In this document: piece after piece, positions 36,891-44,645 of the stretch
How positions within the stretch are numbered: the stretch's first letter is position 1
How the letters are laid out: the number at the start of each line of letters is the position of its first letter
From: an uncultured Acidobacteriota bacterium
Lineage (GTDB): Bacteria > Acidobacteriota > Blastocatellia > RBC074
Assembly (NCBI GenBank): GCA_902825875.1
Contig: CADECP010000020.1
Location: 1-64,000 of the forward strand
DNA length: 64,000 nt
Direction of reading: 5' to 3'
Made by a program: the position numbers and the translations under genes
Notes under the pieces: model-generated
Database searches by the model: none
Told to the model about the DNA's origin: nothing
Seen by the model: the letters and a program-made list of their open reading frames with translations, nothing else

Positions 36891-38348
36891 ATGCGAAAAA
36901 ATCTTTCCACCATTGAGTCGGTTTTGTGTCTTCTGTGCTTTTTGTGGTTTGGAGTTTTTCTCGCTTATCAGCCAATCAACGCTGAAATGGCGACACAAAC
37001 GACCACGAAAAAATCGGCGAGGCCAAACATTCTGTTTTTGTTCAGCGACGACCAACGAGCCGACACAATTCACGCCTGGGGCAATCCGAACATTTCGACT
37101 CCGAATCTGGATCGGTTGAGCCGGGAAGGCATGTCATTCACACAAGCTTACTGCATGGGATCCAACAACGGGGCTGTGTGCGTGCCTTCGCGGGCGATGT
37201 TGATGACCGGCAAAACGCTGTTTCGCATTTCGGAAAAGATGGAAGACCAAACGACCTGGCCGCAGCATTTCGGCCAGAACGGTTATTCAACTTTTGGAGT
37301 CGGCAAATGGCACAACCAAGCTCCGTCCTTCGCCAAGTCCTTCGTTGAAGGAAAAGCAGTCTTTTTCGGCGGAATGAGCGATCCGTATTCGATGCTCGTG
37401 CAAGACCTGGACGCCAGCCGCCAACTGGGCAACAAACGCGCTTCGCAAAAACACGCGACGGAATTGTTTGCCGACTCCGCCATCGAATTCCTGCAACGAC
37501 AAAAAGGCGAAACGCCGTTTGCGCTGTACGTGGCGTTCACCTTGCCGCACGATCCGCGAACCGCGCCGAAAGAATTTCGTGCGCGTTACGACGCCGCGAA
37601 ACTTCCGTTGCCCAAAAACTTCCTGCCGCAGCATCCCTTCAACAACGGCGAACTGGTTGTGCGCGATGAAAAACTGGCCGCGTGGCCGCGCACGCCGGAA
37701 GTCGTCCGCGAACATCTGGCCGATTATTACGCCTGCATCACTTACCTGGACTTTCAACTCGGAAGAATTCTCGACGCGCTGAAAACTACCGGTCAGTACG
37801 ACAACACGATCATTGTTTTTGCAGGCGACCACGGTTTGGCCATCGGCAGTCATGGACTGTTCGGCAAACAAAACCTGTACGAACATTCGATGAATACTCC
37901 GCTGATCGTCGCCGGTCCCGGAGTTCCGAAAAACAAACGGTCAGTCGCATTCACTTACTTGCTGGATTTGTTTCCGACGCTTTGTGATTTGGCGGGACTG
38001 AAAACGCCGGACGGAGTCGAAGGGCTGAGCCTTGCGCCGGTTATGGCCGGAAAGCAGAAAACTCGCCGCGCAGTGATGTTCACCGCATATCGAAGTTTCC
38101 AGCGCGCCGTGCGCGACGACCGCTGGAAACTCATCGTTTATCCACAGATCAACAAAATGCAGCTTTTCGATTTGAAAAACGATCCGGCAGAAATAAATGA
38201 CCTGGCAGGCAATCCGAAATTCCAATCGCAACTGGACAAGATGACTTCGCTGTTGCGCCGCCAGCAGGCTGAAGCAGGCGACACTCAACCGCTTCGCACA
38301 GAGAAACCGCAGCCCGCAGAATTCGATTTTCCCAAAGTCAGGAACTAA
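36891..38348 (+). CDS. Type I sulfatase, second copy, secreted
   Basis: Protein of 485 residues, starting 11 bases after the previous sulfatase and probably cotranscribed with it. It has an N-terminal signal helix (about residues 10-31). NILFLFSDDQRADTI is the first metal site. NGAVCVPSRAMLMTGK holds the formylglycine Cys97 in a CxPxR motif. GVGKWH, then DHGLAIGSHGLFGKQNLYEHSMNTPLI, and the C-terminal LFDLKNDPAEINDLAGN complete the family pattern. It is clearly different from its neighbour, so the pair may act on different linkages of one substrate; that is inference. A nonamer-type inverted repeat follows the stop. Confidence 0.92.
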   Translation: MRKNLSTIESVLCLLCFLWFGVFLAYQPINAEMATQTTTKKSARPNILFLFSDDQRADTIHAWGNPNISTPNLDRLSREGMSFTQAYCMGSNNGAVCVPSRAMLMTGKTLFRISEKMEDQTTWPQHFGQNGYSTFGVGKWHNQAPSFAKSFVEGKAVFFGGMSDPYSMLVQDLDASRQLGNKRASQKHATELFADSAIEFLQRQKGETPFALYVAFTLPHDPRTAPKEFRARYDAAKLPLPKNFLPQHPFNNGELVVRDEKLAAWPRTPEVVREHLADYYACITYLDFQLGRILDALKTTGQYDNTIIVFAGDHGLAIGSHGLFGKQNLYEHSMNTPLIVAGPGVPKNKRSVAFTYLLDLFPTLCDLAGLKTPDGVEGLSLAPVMAGKQKTRRAVMFTAYRSFQRAVRDDRWKLIVYPQINKMQLFDLKNDPAEINDLAGNPKFQSQLDKMTSLLRRQQAEAGDTQPLRTEKPQPAEFDFPKVRN

Positions 38349-38365
38349 TCATCAGGGCTTCTTTT

Positions 38366-38476
38366 CAAACAGGATGAACGGGATTTTTCAGCAGGATTTT
38401 CAAGATCATCGAACCCAACTCTAGTCTGGCTGGAATCCTGTTCATCCTGAAAAAATCCTGCCCATCCTGTTTCAAA
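38366..38476. repeat. Nonamer-type inverted repeat (ACAGGAT family), left of the aquaporin gene
   Basis: ACAGGATGA, ACGGGATTT and CAGGATTTT-like units on the left (38369-38402) face ATCCTGTTC, ATCCTGAAA, ATCCTGCCC and ATCCTGTTT on the right (38435-38473). The arms pair imperfectly over roughly 35 bases. The same family lies on the other side of the aquaporin gene at 39274-39358. Confidence 0.65.
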
Positions 38477-38490
38477 GTTTTCTGCTTTGA

Positions 38491-39255
38491 TTACTTTTGT
38501 TCAGGCGGGAAGTTTTTGCCGATGAACCAGTCGTAAACGAGCGCACCCAGCGGACCGCCAATCAGCGGGCCGACAATCGGAACCCAGAAGTAATAATTGT
38601 TGGCCGTGAAGACCTGGCCTCCCCAGCCAGCCACCAAGGTGAACAAACGCGGCCCCAAATCACGAGCCGGGTTGATCGCGTAACCGGCGTTCAATCCAAA
38701 CGCCATGCCAATCGCCATGACCAAAAAGCCAACTGCAAGAGGCGCGACATTTCCGGGAACGCTATTGCGAGCGTCACCGATGGCAGTAATGACCAACATC
38801 AACAACCCCGTGCCGATGATTTGATCTATCAGCGCTCCCGAAGTTGAAAGGTAGCTGGCCGGGTAAGTCGCAAAGATTCCAGCAGTATTCATTTGCCGAA
38901 CGCCGCCATCAAAGTTGTGAAACGCCTCGCGGTAGACGGTGAAAGCAGTCGCTGCTCCGCAAAAAGCTCCGGCGGTTTGCGCGACGAAATACGGCAGGAA
39001 CTTTGACCACGGCATCTGGCGACGAACGCATGCAGCCATCGTCACCGCCGGATTCAAGTGAGCGCCGGAAACTCCGCCCGCGACGTAAATTCCCATCGTC
39101 ACGGCAAAGCCCCAGGCCAGATTGATCGAAAGATATTCGCCGTTTTGATTTTTGCCGAGCACGACTTGAGCAACGACCGCCGAGCCAAAGGCGATCAAGA
39201 CGAAAGTGCCCAAAAATTCGGCCAACAATTCACGCTTCAGATTGTTTGAGTTCAT
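38491..39255 (-). CDS. Aquaglyceroporin / MIP family channel (GlpF-like)
   Basis: Protein of 254 residues with six hydrophobic helices and the two half-helix NPA boxes of the MIP family: HLNPAVTM (about residues 67-74) and AGYAINPARDLGPR (about 188-201). The aspartate after the second NPAR is the mark of glycerol-conducting GlpF-type members rather than strict water channels. The opening, NLKRELLAEFLGTFVLIAFGSAVVAQ, is typical. It should pass glycerol and small neutral solutes across the inner membrane. No glycerol kinase is next to it. Two copies of a nonamer inverted-repeat family flank the gene, unlike any neighbour. Confidence 0.93.
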   Translation of the reverse strand: MNSNNLKRELLAEFLGTFVLIAFGSAVVAQVVLGKNQNGEYLSINLAWGFAVTMGIYVAGGVSGAHLNPAVTMAACVRRQMPWSKFLPYFVAQTAGAFCGAATAFTVYREAFHNFDGGVRQMNTAGIFATYPASYLSTSGALIDQIIGTGLLMLVITAIGDARNSVPGNVAPLAVGFLVMAIGMAFGLNAGYAINPARDLGPRLFTLVAGWGGQVFTANNYYFWVPIVGPLIGGPLGALVYDWFIGKNFPPEQK

Positions 39256-39273
39256 AAAAGAATTGGGGAATCA

Positions 39274-39358
39274 GACAGGATTTACAGGATTAACAGGATT
39301 CATCGGGAAGCCGAGCTTGGCCATTTCTCCAAATCCTGAAAATCCTGTTAATCCTGTC
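39274..39358. repeat. Nonamer-type inverted repeat (ACAGGAT family), right of the aquaporin gene
   Basis: Arms 39274-39300 and 39332-39358 pair at 24 of 27 positions. Each arm is three 9-base units (ACAGGATTT, ACAGGATTA, ACAGGATTC on the left). It sits between the aquaporin start and the end of the S9 peptidase gene. Confidence 0.75.
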
Positions 39359-39368
39359 GAAAGGTTTT

Positions 39369-41387
39369 TTATTTGGAAGCGCCGCTGCTGGCGGCTTTCA
39401 CTTCCGCAGGTTTTTCGCGCTTGATGCCCAGATGGGAATCGAACCACTCTAATTGCCTGGCCGTCAGGTCAATGACGTGATTCGGTTCCTGGATTCCGTG
39501 GCCTTCGCGCGGGTAACGGTAAAAGACCGTTTCGACTCCACGTTTTTTCAACGAGCGGTAATACTGTTCGCCCTGTTGAATGTTGACGCGCATGTCGCGT
39601 TCGCCGTGCGTAATCATCAGCGGAGTTTTGACCTTCGACACAAAAGTCATCGGCGACCAGCGGCGATAATTTTCCGGCACGTCCCACGGCTTGCCTTTGA
39701 AACCGTATTCCATCAAACCGGGAATGTCGCTCTGGCCATGGAAGCTGTACCAATCGCTGATGGCCGCGTGGCCGATGGCCGCTTTGAACCGGTCGGTTTG
39801 CGACACCGTCCAGAAAGTCATGAAGCCGCCGTAGCTGCCGCCCATCACCACGCATTTGTCAGCGTCGGCAATGCCTTTGGCGATGACGGCATCAACTCCG
39901 GCCATGATGTCCTGGAAATCTTTGCCGCCCCAATCGCCAATGTTGGTTTGCGTGAACTTCTCGCCGTAACCGGTTGAACCGCGTGGGTTGGGCATCAACA
40001 CGGCGTAACCGTTTGCCGTCCAAATCTGATTGCGCGCGTTGAAGCTGTCGCTGAATTTGCCGTAAGGCCCACCGTGAATTTGCAGAATCAGCGGATACTT
40101 CTTTCCGGTTTCGTAACCGAGCGGTTTCAGCAAGACACCTTCGATGTCGAAATTGTCCGGGCCTTTCCATTTGATGACTTCGGCGTCGGCAATGGCGAAA
40201 TCTTTGATCTGCGGATTGACTGTCGTCAGTTGCCGAGCGGCTTCGCCATTCGATCCGGCAATCCAAATGTCTTCAGAAGTGCGGCTGTCGTTCAACGTGT
40301 AAGCCAGCCATTTGCCGTCGGCTGAAAGATCGAATTGACCGTAATTGCGATTGCCTTTGGTGACTTGGGCGACTTTGCCGCCTGCGGTTGGGACGCTGTA
40401 AACGTGCGAATACATTCCAACGCCGCTGCTGAAGAAAATCGTTTTGCCATCGGCTGACCAGTTGATGCCAAACGCCGATTCGATGAAATCCGCCGTCAGG
40501 TTTTTCGGCTCACCTGCTTCGGCAGAAACAATCATCACATTGGTTTTGGCAGCCCAATTTCCCGTGCTGGAGGTAAAGGCAATCCATTTGCCATCGGGCG
40601 ACCATTGCGGATTGCCATCTGGTCCGGGATTCGTCGTCAGCTTGCGAGCGGTGCCGCCTGTCGAAGGAACGACGTAAACTTCGCTGTTGCTGAATTCGGA
40701 AATGTCTGTCCAGACGCTTTCTTGCGACGAAGCTTTTGACCACGTGTAAGCAATGTACTTTCCATCAGGCGACCATTGCGGAGCGGCAGCGGAAAACGCG
40801 CCTTCGGTCAAACGTTTCTTTTCTTTGGATTCAATGGTGATCGTCCACAGATGCGAGTAGATCAAATCGGCGTCCATCGTGATGGTGTCGAATTTGTCTT
40901 TCTTCTTTTTGTCGCGCTCGGCTTTGTCTTTGGGAGTGTCGCGCGTGACAAAAGCCATCGCTTTGCCATCGGGCGACCAGCGAAACGCCGAAACGCCGTT
41001 TTCTTCTTCAGTCAGCTTCATGGCTTCGCCGCCATCGGCTGGGATGATCCAGATTTGGTTGCCTTTTTCTCGGTCAGCCAGAAAAGCTAAACGCTGTCCG
41101 TCGGGCGACCATTGCGGCGCGTTTTCGCCTTTTTCGCCATTGGTCAATTTGATTGAGTTGCCGCCTTCGGTTGAAAGCAAATAGATGTGAGTCGTGCGGC
41201 GATTTTCCTTTTTGTCCCATTCGCTGATGGTGTAAGCGATGCGTTTGCCGTCGGGCGAAATCTGCGGCGCGCCGACGTTTTTCATCGCCAAAGCATCTTC
41301 GATGGTCATTCGTTTTTGCGCAGTGGCGGAAACTGCCAGCGCGAAAACGAACAGAACTGACAGAAGAGAGGTTGAAAACTTCTTCAT
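39369..41387 (-). CDS. S9 family prolyl-oligopeptidase-like serine peptidase
   Basis: Secreted protein of 672 residues. A signal peptide (about 1-23) is followed by a TolB/PD40-type propeller (about 30-400) with repeats such as PQWSPDGKYIAYTWS and RLAFLADR. The C-terminal alpha/beta-hydrolase domain carries the triad Ser518 in GGSYGGF, Asp in GERDMRV (about 600) and His in REGHG (about 629). YPLILQIHGGPYGKFSDSF and ANPRGSTGYGEKF-like segments are typical of dipeptidyl/acylaminoacyl peptidases. It should cleave short peptides in the periplasm or outside. It is followed by the nonamer repeat and lies alone on the minus strand. Confidence 0.92.
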   Translation of the reverse strand: MKKFSTSLLSVLFVFALAVSATAQKRMTIEDALAMKNVGAPQISPDGKRIAYTISEWDKKENRRTTHIYLLSTEGGNSIKLTNGEKGENAPQWSPDGQRLAFLADREKGNQIWIIPADGGEAMKLTEEENGVSAFRWSPDGKAMAFVTRDTPKDKAERDKKKKDKFDTITMDADLIYSHLWTITIESKEKKRLTEGAFSAAAPQWSPDGKYIAYTWSKASSQESVWTDISEFSNSEVYVVPSTGGTARKLTTNPGPDGNPQWSPDGKWIAFTSSTGNWAAKTNVMIVSAEAGEPKNLTADFIESAFGINWSADGKTIFFSSGVGMYSHVYSVPTAGGKVAQVTKGNRNYGQFDLSADGKWLAYTLNDSRTSEDIWIAGSNGEAARQLTTVNPQIKDFAIADAEVIKWKGPDNFDIEGVLLKPLGYETGKKYPLILQIHGGPYGKFSDSFNARNQIWTANGYAVLMPNPRGSTGYGEKFTQTNIGDWGGKDFQDIMAGVDAVIAKGIADADKCVVMGGSYGGFMTFWTVSQTDRFKAAIGHAAISDWYSFHGQSDIPGLMEYGFKGKPWDVPENYRRWSPMTFVSKVKTPLMITHGERDMRVNIQQGEQYYRSLKKRGVETVFYRYPREGHGIQEPNHVIDLTARQLEWFDSHLGIKREKPAEVKAASSGASK

Positions 41388-41551
41388 AACTGCCTCCGCT
41401 TGAGTTGGTTGGACTGGTTTTGGGAACGGTGAAAGACTTGTTTACTGCGAACGCGCGGCATCATAGCTTCAGAGGCTGGAAAAATCCATAAACCGAATTG
41501 CCTGTGGAATTAAAGCCGGTGTATAACTTGGCCGTCTGAGGAGAAAAATCT

Positions 41552-41797
41552 ATGCCAGCAATTCTTGAAGAAATTTCCCTGGAAACAGCGAGAGCTTTAT
41601 CAGTTCAGGCGGCGGCCAGCGGGCTGACTGTTGATGGCTATCTGAAACGGCTTCTTGGGGTGAATGGTAGCGTGTTGCAGCAGAAGGACACGCCGAAACC
41701 GGATGAGATCGTTGCTGCACTCAATGATTTTGCCGAGGATGTGCCGCCGCTTCCTCGAAATTTTTCGCGCGAAGACATCTATTTTCCTGAAGGTTAA
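41552..41797 (+). CDS. Putative antitoxin of the PIN pair
   Basis: Protein of 81 residues. The N-terminal half (ISLETARALSVQAAASGLTVDGYLKRLLG) reads as a short helical DNA-binding-like part, and the C-terminal half is acidic and ends FSREDIYFPEG, a plausible toxin-neutralising tail. GAGGAG lies about eight bases before the ATG. Its stop codon touches the ATG of the PIN toxin gene (41798), the usual antitoxin-toxin layout. The exact antitoxin family is not recognised. Confidence 0.65.
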   Translation: MPAILEEISLETARALSVQAAASGLTVDGYLKRLLGVNGSVLQQKDTPKPDEIVAALNDFAEDVPPLPRNFSREDIYFPEG

Positions 41798-42241
41798 ATG
41801 GCATACCTGATAGACACAAACGTTTTCCTCCGCCTTGTTTCAAAAACCGATCCTGACCGATCAGCCTCGCTCAACGCGCTACAAAAGCTAATCGCCAGCA
41901 AAGAAACTCTCCACTACACCACTCAGGTTTTGGCTGAATTTTGGGTTGTTTGCACCCGACCGGCGACTGCTCGTGGCGGTTATGGATTGTCGTCCGCAAA
42001 GGCCGAACAGAAGATAAAACTGATTGAACGTTACTGCGAATTGCTGGCTGATAGTGCGGCCACTCATCAGGAATGGAAGCGCCTGGTTGTTACCCACACG
42101 GTTCAGGGAGTCGTAATTCATGACGCCCGACTGGTTGCCGCAATGAATGTTCACGGCGTCACTCACCTGCTCACGTTCAACAAAGGTGATTTCAAACGTT
42201 ATCCGGGAATCACACTTGTCTCGCCTGATGAACTCTCTTGA
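41798..42241 (+). CDS. VapC-type PIN domain toxin
   Basis: Protein of 147 residues with the PIN ribonuclease pattern: Asp6 in YLIDTNVFLRL, Glu in TTQVLAEFWVV, Asp in VIHDARLVAAMN, and the C-terminal FNKGDFKRY. VapC toxins cut specific RNAs such as tRNA or rRNA, and are held inactive by the antitoxin translated just before. The pair stands between the S9 peptidase and a secreted amidohydrolase. Confidence 0.85.
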   Translation: MAYLIDTNVFLRLVSKTDPDRSASLNALQKLIASKETLHYTTQVLAEFWVVCTRPATARGGYGLSSAKAEQKIKLIERYCELLADSAATHQEWKRLVVTHTVQGVVIHDARLVAAMNVHGVTHLLTFNKGDFKRYPGITLVSPDELS

Positions 42242-42250
42242 GGATGATTT

Positions 42251-43870
42251 ATGACGAAAAAAGTATCGCTGTTTTGCTTTCTGGCAACCCTGCTATTTGT
42301 TGCATTGCCCGCTGTGCTTTTTCAAAGTGGCTCGGCATTGTCAGCGGACTTCGATCTGATCGTCGCCAATGGCCGCATCGTGGATGGCACGGGCAATCCC
42401 TGGTTTGTCGCTGACTTAGCCATCAAAGGCGGACGCATCGCGGAAATAGGTAAGCTCGACGTGAAGCGAGCGGCCCGCGTGATTGACGCCAAAGGCTTGA
42501 TCGTCGCGCCGGGTTTCATTGACGTTCACACGCACATTGAAGGCGGCATCGAAAACTTTCCGGCGGCGGAAAACTTTGTGCGGATGGGAGTGACTTCAGC
42601 GGTGACGGGCAATTGCGGCAGTTCGGAACTCAAATTGGGCGAATGGTTCGCGCGGTTGGAAAAGCTGGGAGTTTCAATCAACGTCGCTTCGCTGGTCGGT
42701 CACAACACGGTTCGCCGAGCCGGAATGAACGGCGATTTCGACCGCGCGCCTTCGTCGGAAGAGTTGCAGCGGATGCGCGATCTGGTTTCGCAAGCCATGC
42801 GCGATGGAGCCGTCGGACTTTCCACCGGCCTGGAATACATCCCAGGCACTTACGGCAAAACCGATGAGATCGTCGAAATGGCCAAAGCTTCGGCGGAGTC
42901 TGGCGGCGTTTACGCCACGCACATGCGCGACGAAGGCGAATTCGTGGAAAAGTCCATCCGCGAATCCATTGAGATCGGCGAAAAAGCCGGATGCCCGGTT
43001 CAGGTTTCTCACTTCAAAATTTCCAGCCGCAAACGTTGGGGAGCCAGCATTCAGACAATCAAGCTGGTTGAAAACGCGCGCGCTCGCGGCCAGCAAGTCA
43101 CAGTTGACCAGTATTTGTATCCGGCCAGTAGTACAGGCATTGGCATTTTGTTTCCTTCGTGGGTGTTTGAAGGCGGAGCGGAAAAAGCCAAAGAACGGCT
43201 GATTGATCCGGCAACTCGCGCTCGCGTTCGCAAAGGACTGATCGAGAAAGCGGCTCAACGTGGTGTGCCCGATTTTGCTTTTGCCGTAGTCGCCAACCAT
43301 TCAGCCAATCAATCGTTCAACGGCAAAAACATCGCTGAAATCACCAAGCTGGCCAAACAGAAAACCGACCTGGATTCTCAAGCCGAACAAATCATAGAGA
43401 TTCAATTGGCCGGAGGCGCTCAGATGGTTTTGCACAGCATGTCTGACGCTGACGTAGATCGAATCTTCAAGCAGCCATTCACAATGATCGCTTCGGATTC
43501 GGGAGTTCATAACCCCGACAGCGCCAGCATTCCTCATCCGCGCGGTTACGGAAACAACGCGCGAACTCTGGGGCTTTACACACGCGAAAAGAAATTGGTC
43601 GGCCTGGAAGACGCCATTCGCAAAATGACTTCGTTGCCCGCAGGCACTTTCAAATTGTGGGATAGAGGTTTGCTCAGACCGGGAATGGCTGCGGACGTGG
43701 TGATCTTCGATGAAAAGACTGTCGCTGATCGGGCTACGTTTCAACAGCCGAAACAATATCCGGCAGGTTTCAGCTTCATAATTGTCAACGGCCAGGTCGT
43801 GATCGAAAACGACAAGCACACTGGCGCAAAACCCGGCCAAATACTGCGCGGGCGCGGAGCCGCGAAGTAA
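42251..43870 (+). CDS. N-acyl-D-amino-acid deacylase (D-aminoacylase) family amidohydrolase, secreted
   Basis: Protein of 539 residues. A signal peptide (about 1-31) precedes DLIVANGRIVDGTGNPWFVADLAIKGGRI, the beta sandwich found at the start of D-aminoacylases. The TIM-barrel metal site starts with GFIDVHTHIEGG. VTGNCGSS, GLSTGLEYIPGTY, YATHMRDEG, VQVSHFKISS and SDSGVHNPDSASIPHPRGYGNNAR match the family. It hydrolyses N-acyl-D-amino acids, releasing D-amino acids, possibly from cell-wall or peptide debris. The gene begins ten bases after the PIN toxin stop with a GAGG-type site; cotranscription with the toxin pair is possible but functionally unrelated. Confidence 0.9.
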   Translation: MTKKVSLFCFLATLLFVALPAVLFQSGSALSADFDLIVANGRIVDGTGNPWFVADLAIKGGRIAEIGKLDVKRAARVIDAKGLIVAPGFIDVHTHIEGGIENFPAAENFVRMGVTSAVTGNCGSSELKLGEWFARLEKLGVSINVASLVGHNTVRRAGMNGDFDRAPSSEELQRMRDLVSQAMRDGAVGLSTGLEYIPGTYGKTDEIVEMAKASAESGGVYATHMRDEGEFVEKSIRESIEIGEKAGCPVQVSHFKISSRKRWGASIQTIKLVENARARGQQVTVDQYLYPASSTGIGILFPSWVFEGGAEKAKERLIDPATRARVRKGLIEKAAQRGVPDFAFAVVANHSANQSFNGKNIAEITKLAKQKTDLDSQAEQIIEIQLAGGAQMVLHSMSDADVDRIFKQPFTMIASDSGVHNPDSASIPHPRGYGNNARTLGLYTREKKLVGLEDAIRKMTSLPAGTFKLWDRGLLRPGMAADVVIFDEKTVADRATFQQPKQYPAGFSFIIVNGQVVIENDKHTGAKPGQILRGRGAAK

Positions 43871-43930
43871 TGCTCACGGCGCTGGTTTGAGTTAGAATCG
43901 CACCGCCAACACAAACCAAAGGAGCAAACA

Positions 43931-44542
43931 ATGAGCGCATTACCAAAACAGGATAATAAATACACTGTTGAAGAGTACATCGAACTATTGAAGAACTCGG
44001 ACGAGCGGTTTGAGTACTTCGATGGCGAGATCGTTTCCATGGCCGCTGGCAAAATTGCCCATGGCGGCATCGTTATGAATGTTGGCACCAGCTTTCGCAA
44101 TTTACTGGGAGATCGTAACTGCCAGGTTTTTGGCGGAGACACCGCCGTTAAAACCGTCAAGGCTCAGCCATTTCGTTTGCCTGACATAACTGTCGTTTGC
44201 GGCGATTTGGAAATTGAAGAGTTGAATGGCATCGAAATGCTGGTCAATCCGGTGCTGATCGTCGAAATTTTGTCGAAGCGAACTCAATCTTACGACCTGA
44301 AGGAAAAGTTTATCGCTTATCAGGCGATTGAAAGCTTGAAGGAATACGTGCTGGTAGACCAAAGTCGCCCTCACGTCATTCGCCACGTGCGCCAGCCGGA
44401 TGGCCAATGGCTGCGCGGAGATTTCATCGGAATGGAAAATGTAGTGCGATTGGAATCGCTGGACGTGACGCTTTCCTTCCCTGAAATTTACCGGATGATT
44501 ATTTTCCCGGAGGAAACTTCGGCGGAAGAATTGTTCAATTAA
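43931..44542 (+). CDS. Uma2 family (DUF820) endonuclease-like protein
   Basis: Protein of 203 residues with the Uma2 PD-(D/E)XK-like pattern: YTVEEYIELLKNSDERFEYFDGEIVSM, the RLPDITVV acidic site, LIVEILSKRTQSYDLKEK and YVLVDQSRPHVI. The ATG follows AAAGGAGC. Uma2 proteins are abundant in cyanobacteria, Chloroflexi and acidobacteria; their biological role is not settled. A second, dissimilar member lies at 53749-54423. Two hairpins with a shared terminator lie between it and the next, convergent gene. Confidence 0.88.
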   Translation: MSALPKQDNKYTVEEYIELLKNSDERFEYFDGEIVSMAAGKIAHGGIVMNVGTSFRNLLGDRNCQVFGGDTAVKTVKAQPFRLPDITVVCGDLEIEELNGIEMLVNPVLIVEILSKRTQSYDLKEKFIAYQAIESLKEYVLVDQSRPHVIRHVRQPDGQWLRGDFIGMENVVRLESLDVTLSFPEIYRMIIFPEETSAEELFN

Positions 44543-44560
44543 GCACTGAAAAGAAAAATG

Positions 44561-44590
44561 CCGCGCGCTCAAAAGGCTTTGAACGCGCGG
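44561..44590. terminator. Hairpin after the Uma2 gene
   Basis: A 13-base stem with one mismatch, CCGCGCG and CGCGCGG at its base, starts 18 bases after the Uma2 stop. No T-run follows on the plus strand, so it probably acts together with the next hairpin. Confidence 0.5.
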
Positions 44591-44604
44591 CGCATCAAAA
44601 AAAC

Positions 44605-44644
44605 AACCGCGCAGCACTGATTCATCAATGCTGCGCGGTTTTCA
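44605..44644. terminator. Bidirectional terminator between convergent genes
   Basis: A strong stem (AACCGCGCAGCA with TGCTGCGCGGTT, arms at 44605-44616 and 44629-44640) is followed by TT on the plus strand. Reading the minus strand, it is followed by a run of seven Ts (complement of 44597-44603). It separates the Uma2 gene from the giant surface protein gene. Confidence 0.75.
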
Positions 44645-44645
44645 T

